In this document: positions 22,819-29,922 of the stretch, one piece after another
Layout: every line of letters begins with the position of its first letter
How positions within the stretch are numbered: position 1 is the stretch's first letter
Source of the DNA: a virus
Strand: one strand, 5' to 3'
IMG/VR virus record: IMGVR_UViG_3300038825_000241
Coordinates: 813-31,289 of that record
DNA: 30,477 nucleotides
Notes under the pieces: generated by a model
Seen by the model: only the letters and a program-made list of their open reading frames with translations
Databases searched by the model: none
Told to the model about the DNA's origin: nothing
Made by a program: the position numbers and the translations under genes

Positions 22819-23462
22819 AATACCCTACTCCATTGGTCAGCAATAGCATCAGCCATTCCTTGAAAGGTTTTACTTCTTAATGTTCTTCTTTCCTCTGGAG
22901 TCTTTGCTTTTGCTAAAGCATCTAAATACCACTTCGCTTGACGCTTAGTCTTGCCGTTCTTACCTATCCATTCAACAAACTCTCCCTTATCTACGATGTT
23001 AGTAGGTTCTAGCTTGGGTAGATTCTTGAGCCATAAACAAGTAGACTTACTTGCCTTGTCTCCAAACATATAAGGATGTACGATTTGATTTGGCTTTCTA
23101 ATGTGCGATGATATAACGCTGATAGGGTTTTCTATCGCTATATGTTTAATAGGCGCATCCATCAACTGCTGAACGAAGTCTAGAGCCTCTGCTTGGTTCT
23201 TGTATCTTTCTTCGTTTCTAGAGCCATCCTTATTGTATAACCATCTAGCACCGCTTACTGCTAAGTAGGTACAAGGTGGATGGGCTATCATCATATCGTA
23301 CTTGCCGCTATATGCCTCTGCTATTGCATCGCCTTGTATATGCCAGTCTAGATGACCTCCAGAGCAAGGAAGTAAATCACAACTATATGCTTCAAATCCT
23401 AACTTTCTAAATGCCTTTGTGATTGCTTGTGATTCCTCACAGGCTACTAGTATCTTTCTCAT
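22815..23462 (-). CDS. Cytosine-C5 methyltransferase-like protein
   Basis: The 215-residue protein has a Rossmann start (KILVACEESQAITKAFRKLG), then CDLLPCSGGHLDWHI, the C5-type catalytic motif PPCT (residues 62-65) and ENP (111-113). These are motifs I, IV and VI of cytosine methylases, but the target-recognition region is very short. The family is widespread in phages and its real substrate is not known to me. The gene appears more A/T-rich than neighbours, hinting at transfer. Confidence 0.75.
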   Translation of the reverse strand: MRKILVACEESQAITKAFRKLGFEAYSCDLLPCSGGHLDWHIQGDAIAEAYSGKYDMMIAHPPCTYLAVSGARWLYNKDGSRNEERYKNQAEALDFVQQLMDAPIKHIAIENPISVISSHIRKPNQIVHPYMFGDKASKSTCLWLKNLPKLEPTNIVDKGEFVEWIGKNGKTKRQAKWYLDALAKAKTPEERRTLRSKTFQGMADAIADQWSRVL

Positions 23463-24232
23463 AGCGTGTCTCTAATGATATATGAGTCCAAGTCCTCACC
23501 TATTACGAAGAAGTCCTTATAGACTTTGATGGCTCTGTTAAACTTCGCCTCTCCTCTCTTGTAGAACTCCTCACTCACATCGTAGATACCTATGTCGCAG
23601 GATGCTTTGTCTAGGACTATGAAGTACCAATCCTTGTACGACCTCTGAAAGAGGTTGCAGTACAGGTAACATTGCATATCATATCCGTATTTATCCGCAG
23701 AGTATCTGAATGCCTTGAGGTCTGTCGTGGTCTTGATGTCAGCTAGGAAGCTGTCGTTCCAGATGTCTGCCTTTGCTCTAAAGGGAAAGCCCCCTAGCAT
23801 ATCTACCATAGGCTTCTCTGTTTGGCTCTGCTTCAAGAAGTGCTTTGCGTGTTCGTTCCTTTGGAACGCATCTACTATACGCTCTCCCTGCTCTAGATCC
23901 TTTCTAGTGATACAAGTCTTGCTCGATGATGCTTGGGCTTCCTTGTATGCTTTGGTGTTCTTAGAAGCCACATCTACCACCTCGAAGATATCATCGAATC
24001 TCTCAGGCTCTAGGATCATCGTATGGATGATACGCCCTTGTAGTAACGCTGGACTAGACTCGTTAGAGCCATAGGTCTGCACATTGTAGAAAGTCTTAGG
24101 ACTATCCAGTAGCATCTTTAGACTACTAGAGGATAGGGCTATCTTATTCAATGCTCCGTAGTAGAAGTCATCATCTCTCGCTTTGTCTATAAGCCATTGC
24201 TGATCGTAGTCAGCTCCATCTAGCATTATCAT
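23459..24232 (-). CDS. RecE-like PD-(D/E)XK exonuclease
   Basis: The 257-residue protein has the RecE/YqaJ-like layout: SSSLKMLLDSPKTFYN, LLQGRIIHTMILEPERF with H70, and the nuclease core FRAKADIW (D156), LADIKTT (D165, K167) then DMQCYLY (Q187, Y189). Such enzymes resect double-stranded ends for phage recombination. No RecT or Erf partner is seen; the SSB-like protein at 28562 could serve with it. It overlaps the membrane ORF by four bases. Confidence 0.85.
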   Translation of the reverse strand: MIMLDGADYDQQWLIDKARDDDFYYGALNKIALSSSSLKMLLDSPKTFYNVQTYGSNESSPALLQGRIIHTMILEPERFDDIFEVVDVASKNTKAYKEAQASSSKTCITRKDLEQGERIVDAFQRNEHAKHFLKQSQTEKPMVDMLGGFPFRAKADIWNDSFLADIKTTTDLKAFRYSADKYGYDMQCYLYCNLFQRSYKDWYFIVLDKASCDIGIYDVSEEFYKRGEAKFNRAIKVYKDFFVIGEDLDSYIIRDTL

Positions 24233-24357
24233 AATGAAGTGTTTAATAGGATAGCCAACAGCTTACCAACGGCAAGAACGGCAAAAGTGAATGTCATAGC
24301 TACGATACCTATGGTCGCATAGTAGGTAGCCTCCTGAAGTTTAGTGTACTTTTTCAT
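24229..24357 (-). CDS. Small single-helix membrane protein (42 aa)
   Basis: The ORF starts MKKYTKLQEATYYATIGIVA and has one long hydrophobic stretch (about residues 12-39). It starts at the conserved GAGAGAGATG site and ends with an ATGA overlap into the exonuclease gene. It could be an inhibitor or membrane anchor, unknown. Confidence 0.5.
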   Translation of the reverse strand: MKKYTKLQEATYYATIGIVAMTFTFAVLAVGKLLAILLNTSL

Positions 24358-24381
24358 CTCTCTCTTTTTAAGATTGTTGAT

Positions 24382-24408
24382 GCAATATACACAAAAAACT
24401 TTTAACAA
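24382..24408 (-). promoter_or_regulatory. Weak promoter candidate before the recombination genes
   Basis: TATATTGC (24382-24389, minus strand) resembles the -7 box, with TTG (24406-24408) 16 bases upstream, a short spacing. It precedes a start with a GAGAGAGATG leader, as at the other internal promoters. Confidence 0.3.
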
Positions 24409-24549
24409 CTATTTTTTCTCCCATTGTTTAATGCACACGGCTACACGCTGCATTGGGTTGGGGTACTCCTTAACCATAGTGTGATCGTGTACACACCTAG
24501 TTAGGAACTCATTTTTCTCCTCGTTCGGTTTCTTCTTCGGTAGTGGCAT
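24409..24549 (-). CDS. Small conserved-looking phage protein (46 aa)
   Basis: The ORF starts MPLPKKKPNEEKNEFLTRCV and ends with PNPMQRVAVCIKQWEKK. The C-H...P..QR.AVC...W pattern is one I know from short ORFs in many phages, but its role is unknown. It overlaps the upstream gene by 41 bases in another frame. Confidence 0.6.
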   Translation of the reverse strand: MPLPKKKPNEEKNEFLTRCVHDHTMVKEYPNPMQRVAVCIKQWEKK

Positions 24550-25060
24550 AGGGCAATACTTCAAAAATTAAATCTTCAACATCTTCAAACTTCAGGTAGG
24601 TGAACACATCCTGAGCGTTCCATCTACCCACCCACTTATGTAGGGCTTCCTCGTAGGGGATATAGTTTCTACGCTCTACCTTCTCCTTATTGAATGGCTC
24701 ACATAGTTCTATGGCTCGTACCCTCAAGTGCTTCTTTCTAAATACATAGAACGCATCAGGGAACTGGAAGGCGATATACTCTGCCTTGCTCTTACGGCTA
24801 CACCAGCCGTTGCCTCCCCACACATTGATAAATTCTAGGAGGATATATCCTGAGAGGTGCATCTTCTTCAAGCCCTTAACATCTACCAGCTTCTCTCCCC
24901 AGTAGAAGTCGATGTGCTTCTTGTCATCTTCAAGGTTGGATTTTAGTGCGCCTGTGATCTCCTTGAACAGAGCCTCCCCAGTCTTACCTACCTCAACACA
25001 TACCTTTGTACGAGCTTTCGTTAGCTTCCTTTTGTCCTTTAAGTAGTTATGCAGTTGCAT
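24509..25060 (-). CDS. Putative PD-(D/E)XK nuclease
   Basis: In 183 residues there is GEALFKEITGAL (Glu near 28), KKHIDFYW and LVDVKGLKK (D and K two apart), followed by GYILLEFINVWGGNGW. This E...D...DxK order fits a restriction-like nuclease fold, perhaps a structure-specific nuclease, since it neighbours RecE-like and RusA-like proteins. The assignment is from motif order alone. Confidence 0.5.
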   Translation of the reverse strand: MQLHNYLKDKRKLTKARTKVCVEVGKTGEALFKEITGALKSNLEDDKKHIDFYWGEKLVDVKGLKKMHLSGYILLEFINVWGGNGWCSRKSKAEYIAFQFPDAFYVFRKKHLRVRAIELCEPFNKEKVERRNYIPYEEALHKWVGRWNAQDVFTYLKFEDVEDLIFEVLPYATTEEETERGEK

Positions 25061-25415
25061 CTAGTAGCTCTTGCAGTTCTCTCATCCATTGCATCCAGAT
25101 CTTAGGATTGCAAGTACACGGCACATCAAACTTGTGGTTAAAGACTCTAGCGTGGATAGTCGCTATGCGCTCCCTGTCCTCATAGGCGATAACCCTCTTT
25201 TGTAGAACACCTCCTGCTAGGTAGGTGCGCTCATCATCAGTCAAGCACTCTGGCTCACGCTTGTAAGGGAACAATCTGTTCAACTTCTCCTTGCGCTCAT
25301 CACAGCCGCAATCGTCTCCTACTACTGCCTTAACAGCTGCCTTGATACCTGTTGCTGTGGTGATCTTCTCAATGGTATCTCCTAGCCCCTTAGATTTTGT
25401 CGTAGTCTCCTTCAT
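25047..25415 (-). CDS. Hypothetical protein with CGC and CTC motifs (122 aa)
   Basis: I take the start at ATG 25415 (MKETTTKSKGLGDTIEKITT) rather than the upstream TTG. Residues KGLGDTIEKITTATGIKAAV and CGCDERKEKLNRLFPY form a pattern I have seen in phages of this phylum. CTC later in the chain could pair with CGC to bind metal. It overlaps the GIY-YIG gene by 26 bases at its start. Function unknown. Confidence 0.65.
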   Translation of the reverse strand: MKETTTKSKGLGDTIEKITTATGIKAAVKAVVGDDCGCDERKEKLNRLFPYKREPECLTDDERTYLAGGVLQKRVIAYEDRERIATIHARVFNHKFDVPCTCNPKIWMQWMRELQELLDATA

Positions 25416-25929
25416 AATAATCAAATGTTCTGTTAAATGATTCTCTTCTTAATCTCTGATGTTCTGCCCTATATGGTATATCGTATTTGTCACAGGCAAA
25501 CTTTAATCCTCTAATTATTTCCTTAGTCTCTCTATGAATGACTAGTCTGGAATAAGCCTCAACTCTTGATTTAACAGATTTCTGAATCTCTTCCTTAGAT
25601 TTTTTCCTGCCTTTTTGATATTCACTAAGGAGTTTTTTAGTCTCATCAGTATGATTATATCCTAATGCTCCAGATCCTCCTGCGGTTTTGTTTTTTAATT
25701 GATCAAGACCTATTGCTTCAATTAACCTCTCTTCCATTAGTTCTGCTTCCTGTTTTGATAACCCCTCAGCAACAATTGAAACATCAAAAAAAGTTTCTTT
25801 CAAAACATTCTTCCAATCAGAACTTCTACTATGCTCATCATATGCTCTACCCCTTGTAGATCCAATTCCCACATAGAAAACCTTTCTGTTGTCTTGTCTT
25901 GTATGAATATATACTACATATCCTTTCAT
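25390..25929 (-). CDS. GIY-YIG homing-type endonuclease
   Basis: The 179-residue protein has a GIY-YIG domain: VVYIHTRQ, FYVGIGSTRGRAY (18-30), the helix ELMEERLIEAIG with the catalytic Glu, and N near 80 in LKNKTAGGSG. The C-terminal half has helical DNA-binding (NUMOD-like) repeats. Such free-standing enzymes spread between phages. Base composition (25430-25960) is much more A/T-rich than flanking genes, which supports recent insertion between the sigma-like gene and the 122-residue gene. Confidence 0.85.
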   Translation of the reverse strand: MKGYVVYIHTRQDNRKVFYVGIGSTRGRAYDEHSRSSDWKNVLKETFFDVSIVAEGLSKQEAELMEERLIEAIGLDQLKNKTAGGSGALGYNHTDETKKLLSEYQKGRKKSKEEIQKSVKSRVEAYSRLVIHRETKEIIRGLKFACDKYDIPYRAEHQRLRRESFNRTFDYYEGDYDKI

Positions 25930-26471
25930 ATTATATCATAATCGCCATTTGAAAAATCTTCCCAATCCTCTTTGACTTTTTCGTAGATCCTTGCTTTGCC
26001 ATTTTTGATAGTGTTCTTTATTGAAGTTAGACCTATATCTGATTCTCTGTGTAGCTTGTTCATAGATGTACCCTGCATATAGATACGCATAACCTTAGCA
26101 TCGTACCAATGGAAGTCCTCCATCTCCTGCTCCATTATGTCGAGGAGCTTCTCCATAGCCACCTTGTACTCTGGGTAGTCCTCATCTGGAATGGTATCGT
26201 GGGTTAAATCCTCAAGGCTTACCTTGTTGATGCGCTTCTTCGTGCGCTGGTACTTGAGTGCTGTGTTGATGCAAGACCTATACACATAGAAAAAGTTAAG
26301 GGAGTCCCCCTCGTAAAAGTTGGATCTCCCTTCTTGTTCTAATTCTAGTAGCCGCAGAAACACCATCTGCACTATGTCAGATGCTACCTCATAAGATCCA
26401 TCGGTGTATTCCTTGATGAATCCTGTAAGTCTCTTGAAGTTCTCTCTGTAAAAGTTTTCTATGTTAGCCAC
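25926..26471 (-). CDS. Sigma-70-like RNA polymerase factor
   Basis: The 181-residue protein starts at GTG 26471. The N-terminal half reads as sigma region 2 (EVASDIVQMVFLRLLELEQE; LNFFYVYRSCINTALKYQR) and the C-terminal part as region 4 with a helix-turn-helix (DIGLTSIKNTIKNGKARIYE). It likely redirects host RNA polymerase to phage middle or late promoters. ECF-like length. It overlaps the 47-residue ORF upstream. Confidence 0.7.
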   Translation of the reverse strand: MANIENFYRENFKRLTGFIKEYTDGSYEVASDIVQMVFLRLLELEQEGRSNFYEGDSLNFFYVYRSCINTALKYQRTKKRINKVSLEDLTHDTIPDEDYPEYKVAMEKLLDIMEQEMEDFHWYDAKVMRIYMQGTSMNKLHRESDIGLTSIKNTIKNGKARIYEKVKEDWEDFSNGDYDII

Positions 26472-26602
26472 GACACCTGTACCATAATCAAACCTATGCC
26501 GATTTGTACTAGGTGAAGTCCATCGAACTCATCTGTCGCTTCGTAGTAGGCGTAGTTGATACCTACCATAACTCCTGTAAGTGGACTAAACTCGATCTGC
26601 AT
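26459..26602 (-). CDS. Small membrane-associated or hydrophobic protein (47 aa)
   Basis: The ORF starts MQIEFSPLTGVMVGINYAYY and ends with IGIGLIMVQVSWLT. It overlaps the DnaA-like gene by 17 bases and the sigma-like gene by 13. The hydrophobic C-terminal segment could insert in a membrane. No family recognised. Confidence 0.5.
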   Translation of the reverse strand: MQIEFSPLTGVMVGINYAYYEATDEFDGLHLVQIGIGLIMVQVSWLT

Positions 26603-27035
26603 ACTGGCTTAGGTTTTTATTTTCCTTCTGTAATATACGACAATTTTCAAACAATTCTTTGTTATTATTTTTCAACTTATCAACCTCCGCTTCCAGCTCC
26701 TGTATTCTCATCTTATGTCTAGTAAGCGTGGCTACTAGTTTGTTACGGCTCTGGATGTCTTTCGTAGGGTTGCTGTTCCATACCTCCTTAGCCGTAGCGT
26801 AGAAGAACTGATACATCTTTGACCAGTTGTAATTATCCTCGTGATTGCGTATAGCGTGTAGAACACTTGCGTGGTTTCTATCAAATATCCTGCCTATCTG
26901 CATCAAGGTCATATAGTCTCGCATCACAACCATCATCGCTGATCGTGCGAACACCTGATCTTCTTGGCGTGTGTTGTTAGGTATTACTCCGATAGTCTCG
27001 TAGTATTCACTTAGTACAGGGCTTAAATCTTCCAT
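26586..27035 (-). CDS. DnaA domain IV-like protein with coiled coil
   Basis: Residues about 23-66 match the DNA-binding domain of DnaA: TRQEDQVFARSAMMVVMRD, then LMQIGRIFDRNHASVLHAIR, which parallels the DnaA signature (IG..F..R.H.TV..A). There is no AAA+ ATPase. A Lys/Glu-rich coiled coil follows (about 100-145). It may bind origin-like sites of phage or host and aid or block initiation. It sits beside the helicase and SSB genes. Confidence 0.7.
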   Translation of the reverse strand: MEDLSPVLSEYYETIGVIPNNTRQEDQVFARSAMMVVMRDYMTLMQIGRIFDRNHASVLHAIRNHEDNYNWSKMYQFFYATAKEVWNSNPTKDIQSRNKLVATLTRHKMRIQELEAEVDKLKNNNKELFENCRILQKENKNLSQYADRV

Positions 27036-27253
27036 TTGATGTCTTTCTCTTTTTCTATTATTCGTTTGAAGGGGATCTTGTGTAGACCTCCTGTTGAGGT
27101 GTTTCTTACTATGTAGTAGCTGCCTCCTACTTCTATATCTGGTTCTTCACCATCTACTCTAGTCTGTAATGCGATGCAAGTCTCTAGGCAGATGAACTCC
27201 ATACCATTGATCTCGAACCGCTGACCATTCAGCATCTTCCTTTTAAAGTCCAT
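27023..27253 (-). CDS. Hypothetical early protein (76 aa)
   Basis: The product starts MDFKRKMLNGQRFEINGMEF and looks like a small beta-rich protein with GGSYYIVRNTSTGG. It overlaps both neighbours by 11 and 13 bases and belongs to the replication operon. No family recognised. Confidence 0.55.
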   Translation of the reverse strand: MDFKRKMLNGQRFEINGMEFICLETCIALQTRVDGEEPDIEVGGSYYIVRNTSTGGLHKIPFKRIIEKEKDIKWKI

Positions 27254-27557
27254 CCATACACCCCTCTAGGGCTTTTTGTAGTTTCATATTTTCCTTACGG
27301 AGGTCATACACCTCCTGCTTCATCTTTCCGTTCTCTATACGAGCATCTAGGATAAGCCTGTCTAGTGTACTGAAGTAGTCGGTGATATGGCGGTAGACTG
27401 CTGCCGTATCAGAGCAGATGTTGAACACCTCCCATAGTTGCTCTTGAGTCATCGGCTCTTGGTTGCCTAGCTCTTGGCTGAGGTAGGTCAGGCACTTGTA
27501 CAGCTCGGCTTCTTTCTCTAGGTAGTATAGCCTATTACCCTCAAAATGGAGATCCAT
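27243..27557 (-). CDS. Hypothetical coiled-coil protein (104 aa)
   Basis: The product starts MDLHFEGNRLYYLEKEAELY; its last 35 residues (DARIENGKMKQEVYDLRKEN) predict a coiled coil. Located between the helicase and the DnaA-like gene, it could be a helicase loader or accessory, but there is no direct evidence. Confidence 0.55.
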   Translation of the reverse strand: MDLHFEGNRLYYLEKEAELYKCLTYLSQELGNQEPMTQEQLWEVFNICSDTAAVYRHITDYFSTLDRLILDARIENGKMKQEVYDLRKENMKLQKALEGCMDGL

Positions 27558-28464
27558 CTATTACTCTTTCTTTAGTTATCAAATCTACGCCTCTTATTTC
27601 AAAACCACAATTTCCCTGCTTAGACCTCAGCCTAATCGGTTCTTCTAGTGGGGTAGGTCTACCTCCAGACTCTAGCTCCTTAACCTTGCGGATGTGTATG
27701 TCTGTGTAGATCCAGTCTGTACTATGAGAAATCGCCCTGTGGATGACAAAGAATTCATCGCTGCGGTTCACGAACTTACCCCCTCCTTCAACATCACTAG
27801 CCATAGGAGGCATAGTATGCCCAGCCATTGGATGGCTTCCTTTATACAGCTGTCTTAAGGCTTGAGTAGCTGGGTGCGTGTTTACGATAGTCGTTACTCC
27901 GTACTCCTTGCAGAACTTTCTTATGTGGCTCGTTACCTCGTAGTGGTACTCGTGGGTGCTTACGCCCTTGAGGTATTCCTTGTCGATAGTCAGCGAGTTG
28001 TAGGGATCTATCAAGAAGCCCTCGAACTCCCACGCATCATATACCTCTTTAGCGATGTTTAAAAGCTCAAAGGCATCTACGATAAGCTCAGAATCTAGGA
28101 ACGCCCAATGTGCCTGTACAAATCCGTGATGTCTCCAGAAGGTCTGCTCATCAATCATATTGATAGGCTTACCTGCTAGGAACTCGATGAGCTTACGCTG
28201 TAATGATTGTACCTCGTTCTCGGAGGAGTATATCAACCAGCGTGTGCCGTTCTCTAAGGTGTGTAGCAGTTGTAGGTAGGTCATCGTGTGGGTCTTTCCG
28301 ACATTGGCGTGTCCTGTTACTACAATGAAGTTTCCCTTCTTAAAACGCAGGTATTCATCTATCTCTGGTACTCCAAATCTTGATGCCTCTGCGATCTTAC
28401 CCTCTCTCGCTCTCTCTAGATAGCTTAGGGTTTTGTTGGATTGAATAATGTGTTGGTGAATCAT
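27541..28464 (-). CDS. Replicative helicase-like RecA-fold ATPase
   Basis: The 307-residue protein has Walker A GHANVGKT (51-58) and Walker B FLIDP (150-154), with VTTIVNTHPATQALR and a loop near GGGKFVNRSDEFFVIHR, fitting a DnaB/Twinkle-type C-terminal ATPase. It lacks an N-terminal primase-binding domain and is shorter than DnaB (about 450). It would unwind the phage fork, with the SSB encoded just upstream. RecA-like recombinase is an alternative but the sequence favours helicase. Confidence 0.78.
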   Translation of the reverse strand: MIHQHIIQSNKTLSYLERAREGKIAEASRFGVPEIDEYLRFKKGNFIVVTGHANVGKTHTMTYLQLLHTLENGTRWLIYSSENEVQSLQRKLIEFLAGKPINMIDEQTFWRHHGFVQAHWAFLDSELIVDAFELLNIAKEVYDAWEFEGFLIDPYNSLTIDKEYLKGVSTHEYHYEVTSHIRKFCKEYGVTTIVNTHPATQALRQLYKGSHPMAGHTMPPMASDVEGGGKFVNRSDEFFVIHRAISHSTDWIYTDIHIRKVKELESGGRPTPLEEPIRLRSKQGNCGFEIRGVDLITKERVIDGSPF

Positions 28465-28508
28465 ACCTCTAAATTAACAATGTATTTTTAATATCCTACG
28501 ATAAAGAC

Positions 28509-28540
28509 AAAAAAAAGGAGAGATATTTCTACCCCTCCTT
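28509..28540 (-). terminator. Candidate terminator after SSB gene
   Basis: On the minus strand AAGGAG/CTCCTT (28535-28540 with 28515-28520) with a 14-base loop is followed by a run of eight T. It lies between SSB and helicase and may lower helicase expression. The stem is short and the loop long. Confidence 0.5.
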
Positions 28541-28561
28541 GCCTAACACACAATCAATCAA

Positions 28562-29071
28562 CTAGAATGGTAAATCATCTGTCGCTTGTCCGTTTACGAT
28601 AGCCTGAGCTGTCGCTATCTTTTCCTCTCTTGATGAGAAGTGTGTCTCGTAGGTAGTGTCCTCCTGCTTGTCAGCCTCTAGAACCCACTCCACAAAGCTG
28701 TCTGCTATCTTAAGCACATCGGTACTCTTAGCACCCTTGTCTTTTAGTAGATCAACTGCTGCTTTGAGACAGCTCTGCTTTACGATCATCTTCTGCTTAT
28801 CATCGCCACCTGCTGAATACTTAGGCGTGTAACCGCCTCCTGAGTAACCACCGCCTTGCGAGTACACAGGCTTAATCTTGTTGCCGTACTGCGTACTGCT
28901 CAACTCGTACTCTACCTCTTGACCTACCAAGAACTTATCTTGTTCTGCCTTTACTGAGGAGTATTCCCCAGAGTCTCCATTGTCCATAGACACAAAGAAC
29001 TTGTACAAGGTCTTTCCATCTCTCAGTTGGTAGTCTCCCTTCGGAGACACCGATACTACTTTTGCTTTCAT
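28562..29071 (-). CDS. ssb: Single-stranded DNA-binding protein
   Basis: The 169-residue protein has an OB-fold-like N-terminus (KAKVVSVSPKGDYQLRDGKT; LYKFFVSMDNGDSGEYSS), a Gly/Tyr linker (SQGGGYSGGGYTPKYSAGG), a helical middle, and the C-terminal acidic tip TDDLPF typical of SSBs. The last six residues usually recruit partner enzymes. It is next to the helicase gene. Confidence 0.8.
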   Translation of the reverse strand: MKAKVVSVSPKGDYQLRDGKTLYKFFVSMDNGDSGEYSSVKAEQDKFLVGQEVEYELSSTQYGNKIKPVYSQGGGYSGGGYTPKYSAGGDDKQKMIVKQSCLKAAVDLLKDKGAKSTDVLKIADSFVEWVLEADKQEDTTYETHFSSREEKIATAQAIVNGQATDDLPF

Positions 29072-29074
29072 AAA

Positions 29075-29212
29075 TTATTGATTGTTTAAAGTTTCTAGGT
29101 TTGCTACTTGAGCCTCTAGCATTGCTACACGCTCCTTCATCCATTCGCTACCGATCTGGTCTGCGAAGGTTTCTAAGTCATCTAGGACTTGGTAAATGTT
29201 TTCTGTATTCAT
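29075..29212 (-). CDS. Small helical protein (45 aa), first of SSB operon
   Basis: The ORF starts MNTENIYQVLDDLETFADQI and is predicted to form a coiled-coil helix. It starts at the conserved TAGAGAGATG site below a promoter candidate and ends three bases before SSB. No family recognised. Confidence 0.55.
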   Translation of the reverse strand: MNTENIYQVLDDLETFADQIGSEWMKERVAMLEAQVANLETLNNQ

Positions 29213-29230
29213 CTCTCTAAGAATTTAGAG

Positions 29231-29263
29231 CTAAACTATACAGAAGATTTTACTTATGCAAAA
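29231..29263 (-). promoter_or_regulatory. Candidate promoter for the SSB/replication operon
   Basis: On the minus strand TTTTG (29259-29263) is 20 bases from TAGTTTAG (29231-29238), one mismatch from TAnnTTTG. Start codon ATG 29212 follows within a TAGAGAGATG leader. The promoter begins right where the RusA-like gene ends. Confidence 0.4.
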
Positions 29264-29629
29264 TTATTTGTGAATTATTTTTCCCTCTATGATGATGTGG
29301 CTAGAGTTCTTGGGGAGGTCAGGTGCTGGTTCTATCGACACCTGCTTAACGAATCGCTTGTTGTCATCGACAACCATACCTGCATCTACCAACGCATCCT
29401 GCGTGAACTTGATAGCCATAATGCAGTTGTCTAGATCGTAGCGGTAATTTACTCTGGCTGTGATGGTACAGCTCTCGAATTGGAAATCGTAGTCTAGCTG
29501 GTCAGCTACTATCTTCTTCCACTTAGTCTTTTCCTTGCTCCTGAATGTCCAATGAGGGGAGGAGTAGAACTTGTTGAGGCTTGGTATCTTACCCAGCTCT
29601 ATGACTATCTTGGTGTAATCAGAAATCAT
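29264..29629 (-). CDS. RusA-like Holliday junction resolvase, right copy
   Basis: The 121-residue protein has HWTFR near residue 26 and the acidic site D65-L-D67-N68, D78 and D88-D89, as in RusA. It is clearly related to the left copy (28-411) with shared positions throughout, yet the DNA is well diverged. It acts in junction resolution before packaging. It overlaps a 59-residue ORF by 11 bases. Confidence 0.85.
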   Translation of the reverse strand: MISDYTKIVIELGKIPSLNKFYSSPHWTFRSKEKTKWKKIVADQLDYDFQFESCTITARVNYRYDLDNCIMAIKFTQDALVDAGMVVDDNKRFVKQVSIEPAPDLPKNSSHIIIEGKIIHK

Positions 29630-29798
29630 TACCCATCAATCTCAAACCCATCTCTGGATCTATCTTAGCTATCTCACCTATGAGTTGCAGCTCTTTCTGC
29701 TTCGCCTCTTGCTTCTCTTTCTCGGTACTATCGATACCGATGTTCGTGTAGATACTAGCCATCTGTCTTAGGATATTATCTATCTGAGGATTCTTCAT
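29619..29798 (-). CDS. Small helical early protein (59 aa)
   Basis: The ORF starts MKNPQIDNILRQMASIYTNI and contains a charged helix (EKEKQEAKQKELQLIGEIAK). It overlaps RusA by 11 bases and the 48-residue ORF by 23. Could be a small nucleic-acid-associated helix bundle. No family recognised. Confidence 0.55.
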   Translation of the reverse strand: MKNPQIDNILRQMASIYTNIGIDSTEKEKQEAKQKELQLIGEIAKIDPEMGLRLMGNDF

Positions 29799-29922
29799 AG
29801 GTCTTAATGGTGTATAGTTGATTATCCAATAATAGGTTGATGTGATAGCCTTCTACTATCCAGCAATGGTAGCCATCTTCCATAAGCATACCACACAGCT
29901 TCTGTGCTTGTTCAATACTCAT
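29776..29922 (-). CDS. Small early protein (48 aa)
   Basis: The ORF starts MSIEQAQKLCGMLMEDGYHC and overlaps the zinc-finger gene by 11 bases. It contains two Cys and a beta-like stretch (HINLLLDNQLYTIKTY). Unknown role. Confidence 0.5.
   Translation of the reverse strand: MSIEQAQKLCGMLMEDGYHCWIVEGYHINLLLDNQLYTIKTYEESSDR

Noticed and set aside
25416-25424. TTG start extending the 122-residue protein by three residues
   Set aside because: An ATG lies three codons further and fits the start pattern better.
27725-27737. TGTGGATGA as a DnaA box
   Set aside because: It is a single imperfect match inside a gene, with no cluster, so an origin cannot be argued.
27842-28033. Minus-strand ORF of 63 codons inside the helicase gene
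   Set aside because: It is an alternate frame within a gene with clear Walker motifs.
28935-29144. Minus-strand ORF of 69 codons overlapping the SSB start
   Set aside because: It overlaps SSB and the 45-residue ORF in another frame and its sequence is low-complexity.
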